64,000 nucleotides of DNA from the NCBI RefSeq assembly GCF_020166415.1, contig NZ_JAIQXV010000005.1, positions 1-64,000 of the forward strand. Direction: 5' to 3'. This document shows, piece after piece, positions 9,965-19,207 of the stretch. Within the stretch, counting starts at the first letter, position 1, and each line of letters opens with the position of its first letter. This stretch comes from Deinococcus multiflagellatus. Its GTDB lineage: Bacteria; Deinococcota; Deinococci; Deinococcales; Deinococcaceae. Both the position numbers and the translations under genes were made by a program. The notes under the pieces are model-generated. The model worked only from the letters and a program-made list of their open reading frames with translations, was not told where the DNA came from and searched no databases.

Positions 9965-11821
9965 GTGACCCAGCCCGCCCCTGCCCCCTCTGCGCCCCAG
10001 CGGCCCGGCCCGGACCTGCCGCCCGCCACGCGGCACCCGTGGACGCCCCTGCTGCTGGGCGCGCTGCTGCTGTCCCTGATTCCCGCTGTGCTGTTGGCCT
10101 ACGGGCGCGTGACCTACGAGCAGTCGCAGAAAACGGCCGCGCTGGTCATGGACTACCCGGCGGTGGCCGCGCAGGCCCGCCGCTTTGGCCTGGACCCCGA
10201 AGCCCTGCTTTCGCGCTACCAGAAACTGGGCGTGAACGGGGTGGGGCTGTACGAGGACGTGATCGGCAACCTTGTGCAGCGCGGCGAGGTGATTCTGAAA
10301 ACCGGCGCCGACCTGCTGGCCGATATACCTGGCGCCCCAGTGAAGGCCCAGAACGTGTACCTGCGTTCGGTGGTGCCGGGCGCGGCCGAGGCCCTGCCCG
10401 CGCGCTACACCATTCCCACCCGCACGGTGCAGTTTGGGGGCCAGACCTGGGTGGAGTGGCCCACCGACCCCACCTTTCTGCCCACCGGGCCCAACCGCGA
10501 GCTGCTGTCGCGCCTGCAGGCGCGGGGCCTGACGGTGGTGTACCGCCCCTACGCCGACGACGCCCTGCGCGACCCCGGCGCCGACTGGCCGGACGTGCCG
10601 TTTGTGCTGTTTAACGGCGAAGAGGTAATCGGCGCGCGCACCCCCGAACTGCTGGCCAAGATCAACGAGCGTCTGGGGAAGCGCATTCCCGCCCTGATTG
10701 AAGCCACGCCCCAGCGCGGCCTGGATACCCTGGTGGCGACCCACGGCGCGGCGCGCACCTTCAGCGTGAACCTCGCGTGGCAAAACCGCCTGGACCCCCT
10801 GACCCTGGCGAGCAAATACAACCTCGCGGCGCGCGAGCGCTCCATGCGCCTGCTGTACCTGCGCCCCTACCCCACCATTAATGAAACCGAGGCCCTGCTG
10901 ACCCGCACCACCCAGCTGCTGCAGGCCTCTGGCGTGCGGGTGACGCAGCCGGTGATTGCTCCCTTCGAGGAAAACAGCCTGCTGCGCGCGCTGAGCCTGC
11001 TGGGCCCGCTGGCGGCGCTGCTGCTGCTGGGCCTGAGCCTGCCGCTGCCCCGCCTGGGGCTGCTGGCGGCGGGCGGCACGGCGGCGCTGGCCTTTGCCCT
11101 GAACAAGCTTGACCCCTTTGCGGGCACCGCCCTGATCGCCGCCGTGACCTTTCCGGCGCTGGGGCTGGTGCTGCGCCGCCACCGCGTCACCGACTGGTTT
11201 CTGGCCACGGGCCTGAGCCTCGCCGGGGTGCTGTTTGTCTCGGCGCTGGGGGCCAACAAGGACAGCGTGCTGGGCCTGGAACCCTTCCGGGGCGTGGGCC
11301 TGACCCTGCTGCTGCCCCTGGTGCTGGTGGCCCTGAGCTTCCTGCCCCGCCAGGACCTGCGCCAGACCGCCCGCGACATCTACAACGCGCCTATCAAGCT
11401 GGGCGACGTGGTGGTCATGGGGCTGGGGCTGGCGGTGTTCGCGCTGGTGTTCCTGCGCCGGGGCAACGCCACCGGGGCCAGCGTGAGTGACACTGAAGCC
11501 AAGCTGCGCCAGGACCTGCAAGACAGCCTCGTGCGCCCGCGCTTCAAGGAACTTGCCGGGCACCCACTGGCCCTGGTGGGCCTGAGCGGCGTGCTGCCGG
11601 GGTACTTCAGCGCCCTGCTGATTCTGGGCGGCGTGGTGGGGCAGGCCAGCATCCTGAACACCTTCTCGCACTTTCACACCCCGCTGCTGATCAGCGCCCA
11701 GCGCTGCTTCCTGGGGCTGGGTGCGGGCCTGATTGCGGGTCTGGTGGCCATCTGGGCTGTGAAAGCGGCTCTGCGCCTGTGGCAGACCTGGGGCCAGCGC
11801 CCCCGGCCGGTGCAGGCATGA
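9965..11821 (+). CDS. DUF5693-family multi-pass membrane protein
   Basis: About 618 residues. One N-terminal membrane segment (PLLLGALLLSLIPAVLLAYGRV) is followed by a ~300-residue soluble domain (roughly residues 45-330) and then many membrane segments to the C-terminus. I recognise the family only as DUF5693, which in several bacteria lies next to csaB. That neighbour, overlapping by 4 bp here, suggests a role in secondary cell-wall polymer or S-layer anchoring. The GTG at 9965 is preferred because AGGA lies 7 nt upstream; a GTG two codons earlier is possible. Confidence 0.7.
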   Translation: MTQPAPAPSAPQRPGPDLPPATRHPWTPLLLGALLLSLIPAVLLAYGRVTYEQSQKTAALVMDYPAVAAQARRFGLDPEALLSRYQKLGVNGVGLYEDVIGNLVQRGEVILKTGADLLADIPGAPVKAQNVYLRSVVPGAAEALPARYTIPTRTVQFGGQTWVEWPTDPTFLPTGPNRELLSRLQARGLTVVYRPYADDALRDPGADWPDVPFVLFNGEEVIGARTPELLAKINERLGKRIPALIEATPQRGLDTLVATHGAARTFSVNLAWQNRLDPLTLASKYNLAARERSMRLLYLRPYPTINETEALLTRTTQLLQASGVRVTQPVIAPFEENSLLRALSLLGPLAALLLLGLSLPLPRLGLLAAGGTAALAFALNKLDPFAGTALIAAVTFPALGLVLRRHRVTDWFLATGLSLAGVLFVSALGANKDSVLGLEPFRGVGLTLLLPLVLVALSFLPRQDLRQTARDIYNAPIKLGDVVVMGLGLAVFALVFLRRGNATGASVSDTEAKLRQDLQDSLVRPRFKELAGHPLALVGLSGVLPGYFSALLILGGVVGQASILNTFSHFHTPLLISAQRCFLGLGAGLIAGLVAIWAVKAALRLWQTWGQRPRPVQA

Positions 11822-12789
11822 GGGTCACGGTCAGCGGGTACTACGGCTTTGGCAACACGGGCGACGAGGCGATTGCCCTGGCGATCACGCGCGAACTGCG
11901 CAAGTACGGCGCCGCCCCGCTGCTGCTGTCCAACACCCCGGAGGACACGGCGCGCCTGTACGACTGCGAAAGCGAGCCGCGCATGCAGCCCGGCGCGGTG
12001 CTGCGGGCCCTGCGGCGCTCGGAGGTGCTGTTTTCGGGTGGCGGCGGCCTGCTGCAGGACAAGACGAGCGCGCGCACCCTGACCTATTACCTGGCGGTGA
12101 TCCGCCTGGCAAAGGTGCTGAGAAAGCGCGTGGTGGTGTTCAACCAGAGTGTGGGCCCCCTCAGCCCCCAGGGCGGGCGCAAGGTGGCGGCGGCCCTCCG
12201 GGGCGTGACGGTGATCGTGCGCGACCAGGGCAGCGTGGACACCCTGGCGGCCCTGGGCGTGCGCGCCGAACTGGGCGGCGACCCGGCCCTGCTGCTCTCG
12301 CCCACGCCCGGCGTGACGCGCGACCTGCAGCGGGTGGTGGTGGCCCCACGCGGCGACGTGACCGAGGCCACCGAGCGCCTGCGTGAGGTGGTGACGCAGC
12401 TGAAAGCCGGCGGGCGCCACGTCATTGCCCTGAGCTTCATGCCTGACCACGACGACGAGGCCGCCCACAGCCTGGGCGCCGACGAGGTGCTCAGCACCCG
12501 CGATCCCCAGGTGGCTCTGGACACCATTGCGGGCAGCGGCTTTGTCATCGGCGTGCGCCTGCACGCGGTGATTCTGGCGGCGGCCAGCGGCACGCCCTTT
12601 TCGGGCATTGCCTACGACCCCAAGGTGCAGGGCTTCTGCGCCGACGCGGGCGCCGCCAGCCACCCTATCGCCCTGAATCCCGACCAGGTGGCCGACGAGG
12701 CCCTGCGCCGCGTACTGCCCGACTGGAACGCGGTGGAGGACATGCGCCTGCGCGCGGCGCAGAGTTTCAGCCGGGCGCTGGGGAGGTAA
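11818..12789 (+). CDS. csaB: polysaccharide pyruvyl transferase CsaB
   Basis: 323 residues. N-terminal YYGFGNTGDEAIALAI, the GGGGLLQD loop, FNQSVGPLS, and C-terminal VIGVRLHAVILAA and GIAYDPKVQGF are CsaB landmarks. The enzyme adds ketal-linked pyruvate to secondary cell-wall polysaccharide, creating the ligand for SLH domains of S-layer proteins. This fits a Deinococcus envelope. It starts at the ATG overlapping the DUF5693 stop (ATGA) and ends before a hairpin shared with the convergent gene. Confidence 0.92.
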   Translation: MRVTVSGYYGFGNTGDEAIALAITRELRKYGAAPLLLSNTPEDTARLYDCESEPRMQPGAVLRALRRSEVLFSGGGGLLQDKTSARTLTYYLAVIRLAKVLRKRVVVFNQSVGPLSPQGGRKVAAALRGVTVIVRDQGSVDTLAALGVRAELGGDPALLLSPTPGVTRDLQRVVVAPRGDVTEATERLREVVTQLKAGGRHVIALSFMPDHDDEAAHSLGADEVLSTRDPQVALDTIAGSGFVIGVRLHAVILAAASGTPFSGIAYDPKVQGFCADAGAASHPIALNPDQVADEALRRVLPDWNAVEDMRLRAAQSFSRALGR

Positions 12790-12829
12790 GTGGGGAGTGG
12801 TGAGGGGTTTCCTCTGTCCCACTCCCCAC
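12790..12829. terminator. hairpin terminator between convergent genes
   Basis: Perfect 11-bp arms GTGGGGAGTGG / CCACTCCCCAC around an 18-nt loop, directly after the csaB stop. T-tracts are weak. The right arm belongs to the CCCACTC heptad repeats seen elsewhere in the window. Confidence 0.55.
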
Positions 12830-12842
12830 TTCCCACTGCCCC

Positions 12843-13307
12843 TTACGCCCCCACCGCAATCACATTGCACGTACAGCGGGCCATGCTGGTGACCCGGCCG
12901 CGCTCGTCCTTGATCTCAATGGTCCAGACGAGTACCGTGCGGCCCCGGTAGGCCAGGACGCCTTCGCCCGTCACCCAGCCGTCCGTGACGCCACGCACAT
13001 GGGTGCCGCTGAGATCCACGCCCACGGCCACCTGCCGCTGGGGGTCTAGGTTCAGCCACGAGCCCACGCTGGCAAGTTCCTCGGCCAGGGCGAGGTTGGC
13101 GCCGCCGTGCAGGCGCCCGGCGGGCTGGCGGTTGCCCTCCACCGGCATCCGCGCCACCACCCGCTCGCGGCCCACCTGCGTGAACTCAATGCCCAGGCGC
13201 GTGCCCAGCGTGCCGGACAGGGCGTTCATGCGCCCGGCCAGTTCTTCTGGGCTCAGGGTGTCGAGTTCGTGGGGGGTGGGCAGCTGAAGGTCGGGGTGCA
13301 GCGTCAT
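12843..13307 (-). CDS. PaaI/YdiI-type hotdog-fold thioesterase
   Basis: 154 residues. LHGGANLALAEELASVGSWL carries the HGG and downstream Glu of the 4-hydroxybenzoyl-CoA/PaaI thioesterase superfamily, followed by VGVDLSGTHVRGV and RTVLVWTIEIKDERGR. It hydrolyses acyl-CoA or aryl-CoA thioesters; the substrate is unknown. A TAGCAT -10 box (13314-13319, minus strand) ends 6 nt before the ATG, so the gene is probably leaderless. Confidence 0.88.
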   Translation of the reverse strand: MTLHPDLQLPTPHELDTLSPEELAGRMNALSGTLGTRLGIEFTQVGRERVVARMPVEGNRQPAGRLHGGANLALAEELASVGSWLNLDPQRQVAVGVDLSGTHVRGVTDGWVTGEGVLAYRGRTVLVWTIEIKDERGRVTSMARCTCNVIAVGA

Positions 13308-13427
13308 GGCCGCATGCTAAGGACATCGCCCCGGAAGTGGAATCTGTGGGGCGATGTTGGGGACAGGCGAACCGTGAAGGGCAATGTCCTCTCCTTACTT
13401 CGCTCGGTTGAAGGGGCGACCTTGCCC

Positions 13428-14000
13428 CTAGCCCTGGCGGTGGGCCAGGGTGCGCCCCACGCCCAGGCCGTGGCGGTAGACCAGTTCGCCGCCCAGGAAC
13501 CCGCCGGCACCGGCCAGCAGCAGCCCCGCCCCGGACAGCGCCTTGCCCAGCCCGCGCTTGCCCTTCTTGCGCGCCAGCAGGGACGCCACGTTCAGGGTAA
13601 AGGCCACCTCGTTCACCAGACCGTGAATCAGGCCGGTGCGCCGGGCCTCGCCCTGGGTGTTCGACCAGTCGGCCCAGCCAGCGGCGATGGCCCCCACGGC
13701 GCCTGCGGTCCCCAGCGTCAGGGCCAGATCGGCGGCGGCCTCGTTGCCCCCTGGGGTTTTGGCGGGCAGGTAATCCAGCGCCGCCGCAATCAGCCAGCCG
13801 CCCAGCGGCAGGTGAATCAGGATGGGGTGCAGTGGGTGGCCTAGCGGTTCACCGTGCAGGAAGTCCAGCAGAGCCGGCGGCAGTGTGTCCTCGGCCTGCC
13901 GCAACAGGGTCTGCAGGCGCTCGGCGGTAACTTCCAGGGTGTCGTGGTTGCTAAGCAGGTCCTCGGCGGCGTGGGCGGGCGGGGTGTGGCGCTTGAGCAT
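13428..14000 (-). CDS. DUF2231 membrane protein
   Basis: 190 residues. GEPLGHPLHPILIHLPLGGWLIAAALDYL is the His-rich opening of DUF2231, followed by about three further hydrophobic segments. Function is unknown; the HPLHP...IHLP histidines suggest metal or heme contact in the membrane (inference). An AGGAGGG ribosome site lies upstream of the ATG. The 120 bp downstream to the thioesterase contain imperfect hairpin sequence and no gene. Confidence 0.8.
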   Translation of the reverse strand: MLKRHTPPAHAAEDLLSNHDTLEVTAERLQTLLRQAEDTLPPALLDFLHGEPLGHPLHPILIHLPLGGWLIAAALDYLPAKTPGGNEAAADLALTLGTAGAVGAIAAGWADWSNTQGEARRTGLIHGLVNEVAFTLNVASLLARKKGKRGLGKALSGAGLLLAGAGGFLGGELVYRHGLGVGRTLAHRQG

Positions 14001-14072
14001 GAGGGTCCCTCCTGCGCCCTACCGTGGCACCCGGCCCGGCCCGACATATGGGAAGCGGGTTCAGGCGCGTTT

Positions 14073-14179
14073 AGAGCGGTTGACCAAAGAACGCCCTCAC
14101 CCCTCGCTGCGGCGCCGCTCTTCGAGTCCCACAGGGGGAGAAGGTCGAGACCCAACAGCATCTTGATGGCATCTGCTCT
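14073..14179. repeat. small non-coding repeat, copy A (imperfect terminal inverted repeats)
   Basis: 107 bp starting AGAGCGGTTGA and ending with the near-inverted ATCTGCTCT. A clear homologue lies at 59172-59273. The core contains CCCTCACCCCTCGCTGCG followed by a purine-rich arm. It lies inside the 297-bp gap between the DUF2231 gene and the COG0523 gene, where I see nothing else. It resembles the small nuclease-type repeats dispersed in Deinococcus genomes. Confidence 0.6.
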
Positions 14180-14297
14180 GGAGGGGCAAAAAAGGGGAAC
14201 CACTTGGGGGCGCCGAAGACGAGCGCCAGGGGTTCAGCTGGTGCCTGAGAGCGAGGCGGCCACACGCCAAGCCTCGAAAAGCTCCACCACCCTCCGC

Positions 14298-15269
<972 letters not shown>

Positions 15270-15292
15270 GGGCCCCAGGATAGGGGAGAGGG

Positions 15293-15637
15293 CTAGCCCA
15301 GCACGCGGTAAGCGCTCAGCAGGCGCAGCACCGAGAGCACCAGCACCGCGATCCAGAGCGCGTGGTCGGTGCTGGGAATAACCAGGGTGCCGTGGTCGCC
15401 CGCGTAGCGTTTGCGCGCCCGCCACGCCAGCGCCAGGGCAATAAGCGGCAGGACCACCGCAAAGACATCGAAGTGATACCCCTGCACATGCTCAAGGCTG
15501 CCCGGGCCATTGCTGGACCGCTCCTCCTGCCGCAGGTAAAAGTGAACAAAGTACGGCGCGATGGCCAGCCCCAGGGCCCAGAACATAGAGCGGCGCAGCT
15601 CGGCTTCGGCCGGCGCCAGTGGCATAAATTGTGTCAT
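15293..15637 (-). CDS. small membrane protein, paralogue 1
   Basis: 114 residues with three predicted membrane segments (MFWALGLAIAPYFVHFYL, DVFAVVLPLIALALAWRA, ALWIAVLVLSVLRLLSAY). Not recognised as a named family. It is similar along its length to the next upstream gene (shared pattern D..xVL..xxLxLAxxAR, then LWxxVLVLxxxxLL), so the two arose by tandem duplication. A TATACT -10 box (15645-15650) lies 7 nt upstream of the ATG. Confidence 0.7.
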   Translation of the reverse strand: MTQFMPLAPAEAELRRSMFWALGLAIAPYFVHFYLRQEERSSNGPGSLEHVQGYHFDVFAVVLPLIALALAWRARKRYAGDHGTLVIPSTDHALWIAVLVLSVLRLLSAYRVLG

Positions 15638-15733
15638 GGCTTCCAGTATAGCTGACCCGGAATTCGCTGGGGGCGAGATTGGGGAGGATCAGAGCCGGCG
15701 AGCCTCTGGCCGCTGGCTTTCCAGAAAGTGCCC

Positions 15734-16075
15734 TTACAGCGGGAATCGAAGCCACACCGCCGTCAGCAATTTCACCGCCCCCAGCACCAGCACACCCAGC
15801 CACAGCAACTGCTCGTCGCGCGGCAGGCGGGGGGTCCCCGTCGCCTTCAGATACTGCCCCCGGGCCCACAGCGCCAGCCCCAGCCCCACGGCGCACAGCA
15901 CCAGATCCAGCAGGTCCACCCGGTAGCCCGAGGTAAAGGGCGCGCGGTCCTGAAAGAAGGTGTTCTCCATCAGCTGGAACACCGTGACATTCAGAAAAAA
16001 GCCGACGGCCACCGTCAACAGCGCGGCCACCAGCCGGCGCCGCAGCAGGGGCAGGGCAGAAGCCGAGCTGGACAT
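15734..16075 (-). CDS. small membrane protein, paralogue 2
   Basis: 113 residues with three membrane segments (LVAALLTVAVGFFLNVTVF, LLDLVLCAVGLGLALWA, LLWLGVLVLGAVKLLTAVW). Function unknown; paralogue of the gene at 15293-15637. The ATG at 16075 is 6 nt after a TACACT -10 box (16082-16087), which argues against the much longer open frame running upstream through bioB. It is divergent from bioB with 111 bp between. Confidence 0.7.
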   Translation of the reverse strand: MSSSASALPLLRRRLVAALLTVAVGFFLNVTVFQLMENTFFQDRAPFTSGYRVDLLDLVLCAVGLGLALWARGQYLKATGTPRLPRDEQLLWLGVLVLGAVKLLTAVWLRFPL

Positions 16076-16153
16076 AGGGGCAGTGTAGGCGCGGGCCGGC
16101 GACCGCGCTGCCGCACCTGCAGGCCCCTTGCACCCGGTCCAGCCTTGCCGGGG

Positions 16154-16187
16154 TTCGTTCAGCTCCTGGCCTACACTGCTGAACGAA
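16154..16187 (+). promoter_or_regulatory. palindromic operator and promoter at the bioB start (BirA-type architecture)
   Basis: Perfect 10-bp inverted repeat, TTCGTTCAGC (16154-16163) and GCTGAACGAA (16178-16187), separated by 14 bp. Two half-sites with a 14-16-bp spacer is the layout of biotin-repressor (BirA) operators, although the half-site sequence differs from the proteobacterial one. The spacer contains TACACT (16172-16177), a -10 box, and the right arm ends on the A of the bioB ATG. A bound repressor would cover both promoter and start. Confidence 0.7.
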
Positions 16188-17233
16188 TGCTGAACCTTGA
16201 CACCCTGGCTGGGCGCGTGCTGCGCGGCGAACGGCTTTCTCACCGCGAAGGCCTGGAACTTCTGACCCTGCCCGACCACGACACCCTGCGCCTCGTGGAC
16301 GCCGCGTGGCGCGTGCGCCGCGAAGCTTTTGGCGACCGCGTGAAGGTGAACGTGCTGCTGAACGCCAAGAGCGGCATCTGCGCCGAGGACTGCCACTACT
16401 GCTCGCAGGCCAAGGGCGCCGAGACCGACATTCCCCGCTACCGCGTGCTGCACCCGCGCGAGATGCTGGAAGAAGCCAGGAAAGCCCAGGCGGCGGGCGC
16501 GCAGCGCTACTGCATTGTGCTGGCCGGGCGCGGCGGCACCTGGAGCGAGGTGGAGCAGGTGGGCGAGGCCACCCGCCTGATCAAGGCCGAAACTGGCCTG
16601 GAAGTCTGCGCCTGCATGGGCCTGCTGCTGGGCGAGGAAGGCCAGAAAAAGGCCCAGGCCCTGCGCGAGGCCGGCGTGGACGCCTACAACCACAACCTCA
16701 ATACCCACGAGGACCACTACAGCAACATCTGCTCCACGCACACCTACGCCGACCGGGTGGAAACCCTGACCCACGCGGCGCAGGCGGGCATGAGCACCTG
16801 CTCGGGCGTGATTATCGGCATGGGCGAGAGCCTGGAGCAGATCGTGGACCTGGCCGCCACCCTGCGGGACCGGGGCGCGGATTCCATTCCGGTGAACTTC
16901 CTGATTCCCATTGACGGCACTGGCCTGGACGGCGCCCAGACCACCGCGCACTTCACGCCGTGGTTCTGCCTGCGGGTGCTGTCGCTGTTCCGGCTGTTCA
17001 ATCCGCGCGCCGAACTGCGCGCCAGCGCCGGGCGCGAACTGCACCTGCGCAGCCTGCAACCGCTGGCGCTGCTGGTGGCCAATTCCATCTTCCTGGGCAA
17101 CTACCTGACCGAAGAGGGGCAGGCGGCCGGCGCCGACTGGGCCATGATTGAGGACCTGGGCCTGCACGCCGACGCATCTGGCCCGCACCGCTTGAACGCC
17201 CAGCCCCAGCCTGTGCCCGCCCTGGGCGACTGA
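16187..17233 (+). CDS. bioB: biotin synthase
   Basis: 348 residues. Radical-SAM CAEDCHYC places the 4Fe-4S cysteines at 65, 69 and 72. The auxiliary-cluster and substrate motifs YNHNLNTHEDHY and STCSGVIIGMGE follow. It inserts sulfur into dethiobiotin, the last step of biotin synthesis. First gene of the bioBDAF operon. The ATG at 16187 sits 9 nt after a -10 box within the palindromic operator, so the mRNA is probably leaderless. Confidence 0.96.
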   Translation: MLNLDTLAGRVLRGERLSHREGLELLTLPDHDTLRLVDAAWRVRREAFGDRVKVNVLLNAKSGICAEDCHYCSQAKGAETDIPRYRVLHPREMLEEARKAQAAGAQRYCIVLAGRGGTWSEVEQVGEATRLIKAETGLEVCACMGLLLGEEGQKKAQALREAGVDAYNHNLNTHEDHYSNICSTHTYADRVETLTHAAQAGMSTCSGVIIGMGESLEQIVDLAATLRDRGADSIPVNFLIPIDGTGLDGAQTTAHFTPWFCLRVLSLFRLFNPRAELRASAGRELHLRSLQPLALLVANSIFLGNYLTEEGQAAGADWAMIEDLGLHADASGPHRLNAQPQPVPALGD

Positions 17234-17241
17234 GGCGCGCG

Positions 17242-17883
17242 GTGCACCCCACCTTCTTTGTCACCGGCACCGATACCGGCGTGGGCAAGACGGTCCTGAG
17301 CGCCGCGCTGTGCCGCGCCTGGGGGGCCGCCTACTGGAAGCCCCTGCAAACCGGCGCGCAGGACGGCGACGACGACACCCGCGAGGTGGCCCGGCTGGCC
17401 GTCCTGCGCCCGGATCAGGTCTTCGCCCCGGCCCGGGTGTACGGGGGCCCCTTTGCCCCCGAATGGGCCGCCACGCTGGAAGGCACGCGCGTCTCGGTGG
17501 CCGAGGTGCTGGCCCGCTGCCCTGCCCCCCCCGGCCCCCTGATCGTGGAAGGCGCGGGCGGCGTGCTGGTGCCGGTGAACGAGCAGGAGACCATGCTGGA
17601 CCTGATGGCCGCGCACGGCGCCCCGGTGATCGTGGCGGCGCGCAGCGCGCTGGGCACCATCAATCACACCCTCCTGACCGTGGGGGCGCTGCGGGCCCGG
17701 GGCCTGCGGGTGCACGGCGTGGTCCTGATTGGCCCCCCCGCCCCCCACAACCGGGACGCCATCGAGCGCCACGGCGCCGTGCGCGTGCTGGCCGACCTGC
17801 CCCCGCTGGGCGAGGTGACGCCGGAAACGGTCGCGCAGGCCGCCGCGCTCTTTGGGCCCCTGGAGCCGCTGCATGCCGGCTGA
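17242..17883 (+). CDS. bioD: dethiobiotin synthetase
   Basis: 213 residues. N-terminal FVTGTDTGVGKTV (P-loop, residues ~7-18), YWKPLQTG, and VEGAGGVLVPV are the ATP- and DAPA-binding motifs. It closes the ureido ring with CO2 and ATP. GTG start, 8 bp after bioB; the end overlaps bioA by 11 bp. Confidence 0.95.
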   Translation: MHPTFFVTGTDTGVGKTVLSAALCRAWGAAYWKPLQTGAQDGDDDTREVARLAVLRPDQVFAPARVYGGPFAPEWAATLEGTRVSVAEVLARCPAPPGPLIVEGAGGVLVPVNEQETMLDLMAAHGAPVIVAARSALGTINHTLLTVGALRARGLRVHGVVLIGPPAPHNRDAIERHGAVRVLADLPPLGEVTPETVAQAAALFGPLEPLHAG

Positions 17884-19207
17884 CCCCATCCTGGCGCTGG
17901 ACGCCCGGCACGTCTGGCACCCGTTCACGCAGGCGCGCACGGCGCCGGACCCCACCGTCATCGTGCGCGGCGAGGGCGCCAGCCTGTACACGGCGGACGG
18001 GACGCGGCTGCTGGACCTCGTGAGTTCGTGGTGGGTGAACCTGCACGGGCACGCCCACCCGGACATTGCCGGGGCGATTGCCGCGCAGGCGCACGCGCTG
18101 GAACACGTGATTTTCGCGGGTTTTACCCACGCGCCCGCCGCCACCCTGGCCGCCCGGCTGGCTGACCAGCTGCCCGGCGACCTGAACCGCGTCTTCTACT
18201 CCGACAACGGCTCGACCGCTGTGGAGGTGGCGCTGAAAATCGCCCTGCAAGCCGCCCACAACCGGGGCGAGGCCCGCACCCGCCTGCTGGCCTTTGAAGG
18301 TGGCTACCACGGCGACACCTTCGGCGCCATGAGCGCCGGGGCCAGCAGCGGCTTCTACGCGCCGTTTCAGGACAAGCTCTTTGACGTGACCTTCCTGCCC
18401 TACCCCGCCACCTGGGCTGGGGACCCGGCGGTGGAGGCCAAAGAGGCAGCGGCCCTCAGCGCCCTGGACGCTGCGCTGGGCGAGGACGTGGCGGCGATCA
18501 TCCTGGAACCGCTGCTGCAAGGCGCCGCCGGCATGCGCCTGACCCGCCCCGCCTTCGTGGACGAGGTGATGCGCCGCGTGCGGGGGGCAGGGGCCCTGGT
18601 GATTTTCGACGAGGTGATGACCGGCTTTGGCCGCACCGGGCAGCTGTGGGCCGCCCACCACCTGCACGGAGCCCCGGACCTGATGTGCCTCAGCAAGGGC
18701 CTGACCGGCGGCTTTCTGCCCATGGGCGTGACCGCCACCACCGAAGTGCTGTACCGCGCCTTTGACGGCGATTCCTTTGCCCAGGCGTTCGCCCACGGCC
18801 ACTCCTACACCGCCAATCCGCTGGCCTGCGCGGCGGCCCTGGCCTCGCTGGACCTCACCCTGAGTCCGGAAACGGCGGCGCACTGGGCGCGGATCGGCGC
18901 GGCGCACGCGGCTTTTCTGCCCGAACTGGCCGCGCACCCCTGCCTTCAGCATGTTCGCCAGTGCGGCACCGTCCTGGCCGCCGAGATTCACGGCGCGGGC
19001 GAGTACGGCGGCAACGTCAGCCTGGACCTGCGCCGCTTTTTCGCCGCGCGCGGGCTGCTGCTGCGCCCGCTGGGCAACGTGGTGTACCTGCTGCCGCCGT
19101 ATGTGGTCACGAACGAGGAACTGCGCCAGGGTCACGAGGCCTTGCTGGCCGCTGCCACGGGGTTTGGCCGCCCGCATGGGGGCGCGCACGGGGAAGGCGC
19201 CTCTTGA
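17873..19207 (+). CDS. bioA: adenosylmethionine-8-amino-7-oxononanoate aminotransferase
   Basis: 444 residues, class-III PLP aminotransferase. HVWHPFTQ near the N-terminus and SSWWVNLHGHAHPDI are BioA-specific. FDEVMTGFGRTG is the PLP-Asp region, and LSKGLTGGFLPMG supplies the PLP Lys (about residue 275). It makes 7,8-diaminononanoate using SAM as amino donor. The ATG at 17873 lies inside the bioD end; the gene ends with a 4-bp overlap with bioF. Confidence 0.95.
   Translation: MPADPILALDARHVWHPFTQARTAPDPTVIVRGEGASLYTADGTRLLDLVSSWWVNLHGHAHPDIAGAIAAQAHALEHVIFAGFTHAPAATLAARLADQLPGDLNRVFYSDNGSTAVEVALKIALQAAHNRGEARTRLLAFEGGYHGDTFGAMSAGASSGFYAPFQDKLFDVTFLPYPATWAGDPAVEAKEAAALSALDAALGEDVAAIILEPLLQGAAGMRLTRPAFVDEVMRRVRGAGALVIFDEVMTGFGRTGQLWAAHHLHGAPDLMCLSKGLTGGFLPMGVTATTEVLYRAFDGDSFAQAFAHGHSYTANPLACAAALASLDLTLSPETAAHWARIGAAHAAFLPELAAHPCLQHVRQCGTVLAAEIHGAGEYGGNVSLDLRRFFAARGLLLRPLGNVVYLLPPYVVTNEELRQGHEALLAAATGFGRPHGGAHGEGAS

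Noticed and set aside
9941..11677. A 578-codon minus-strand frame
   Set aside because: Antisense to the DUF5693 gene, rich in Gln/His/Gly from complementary codons, no recognisable motif.
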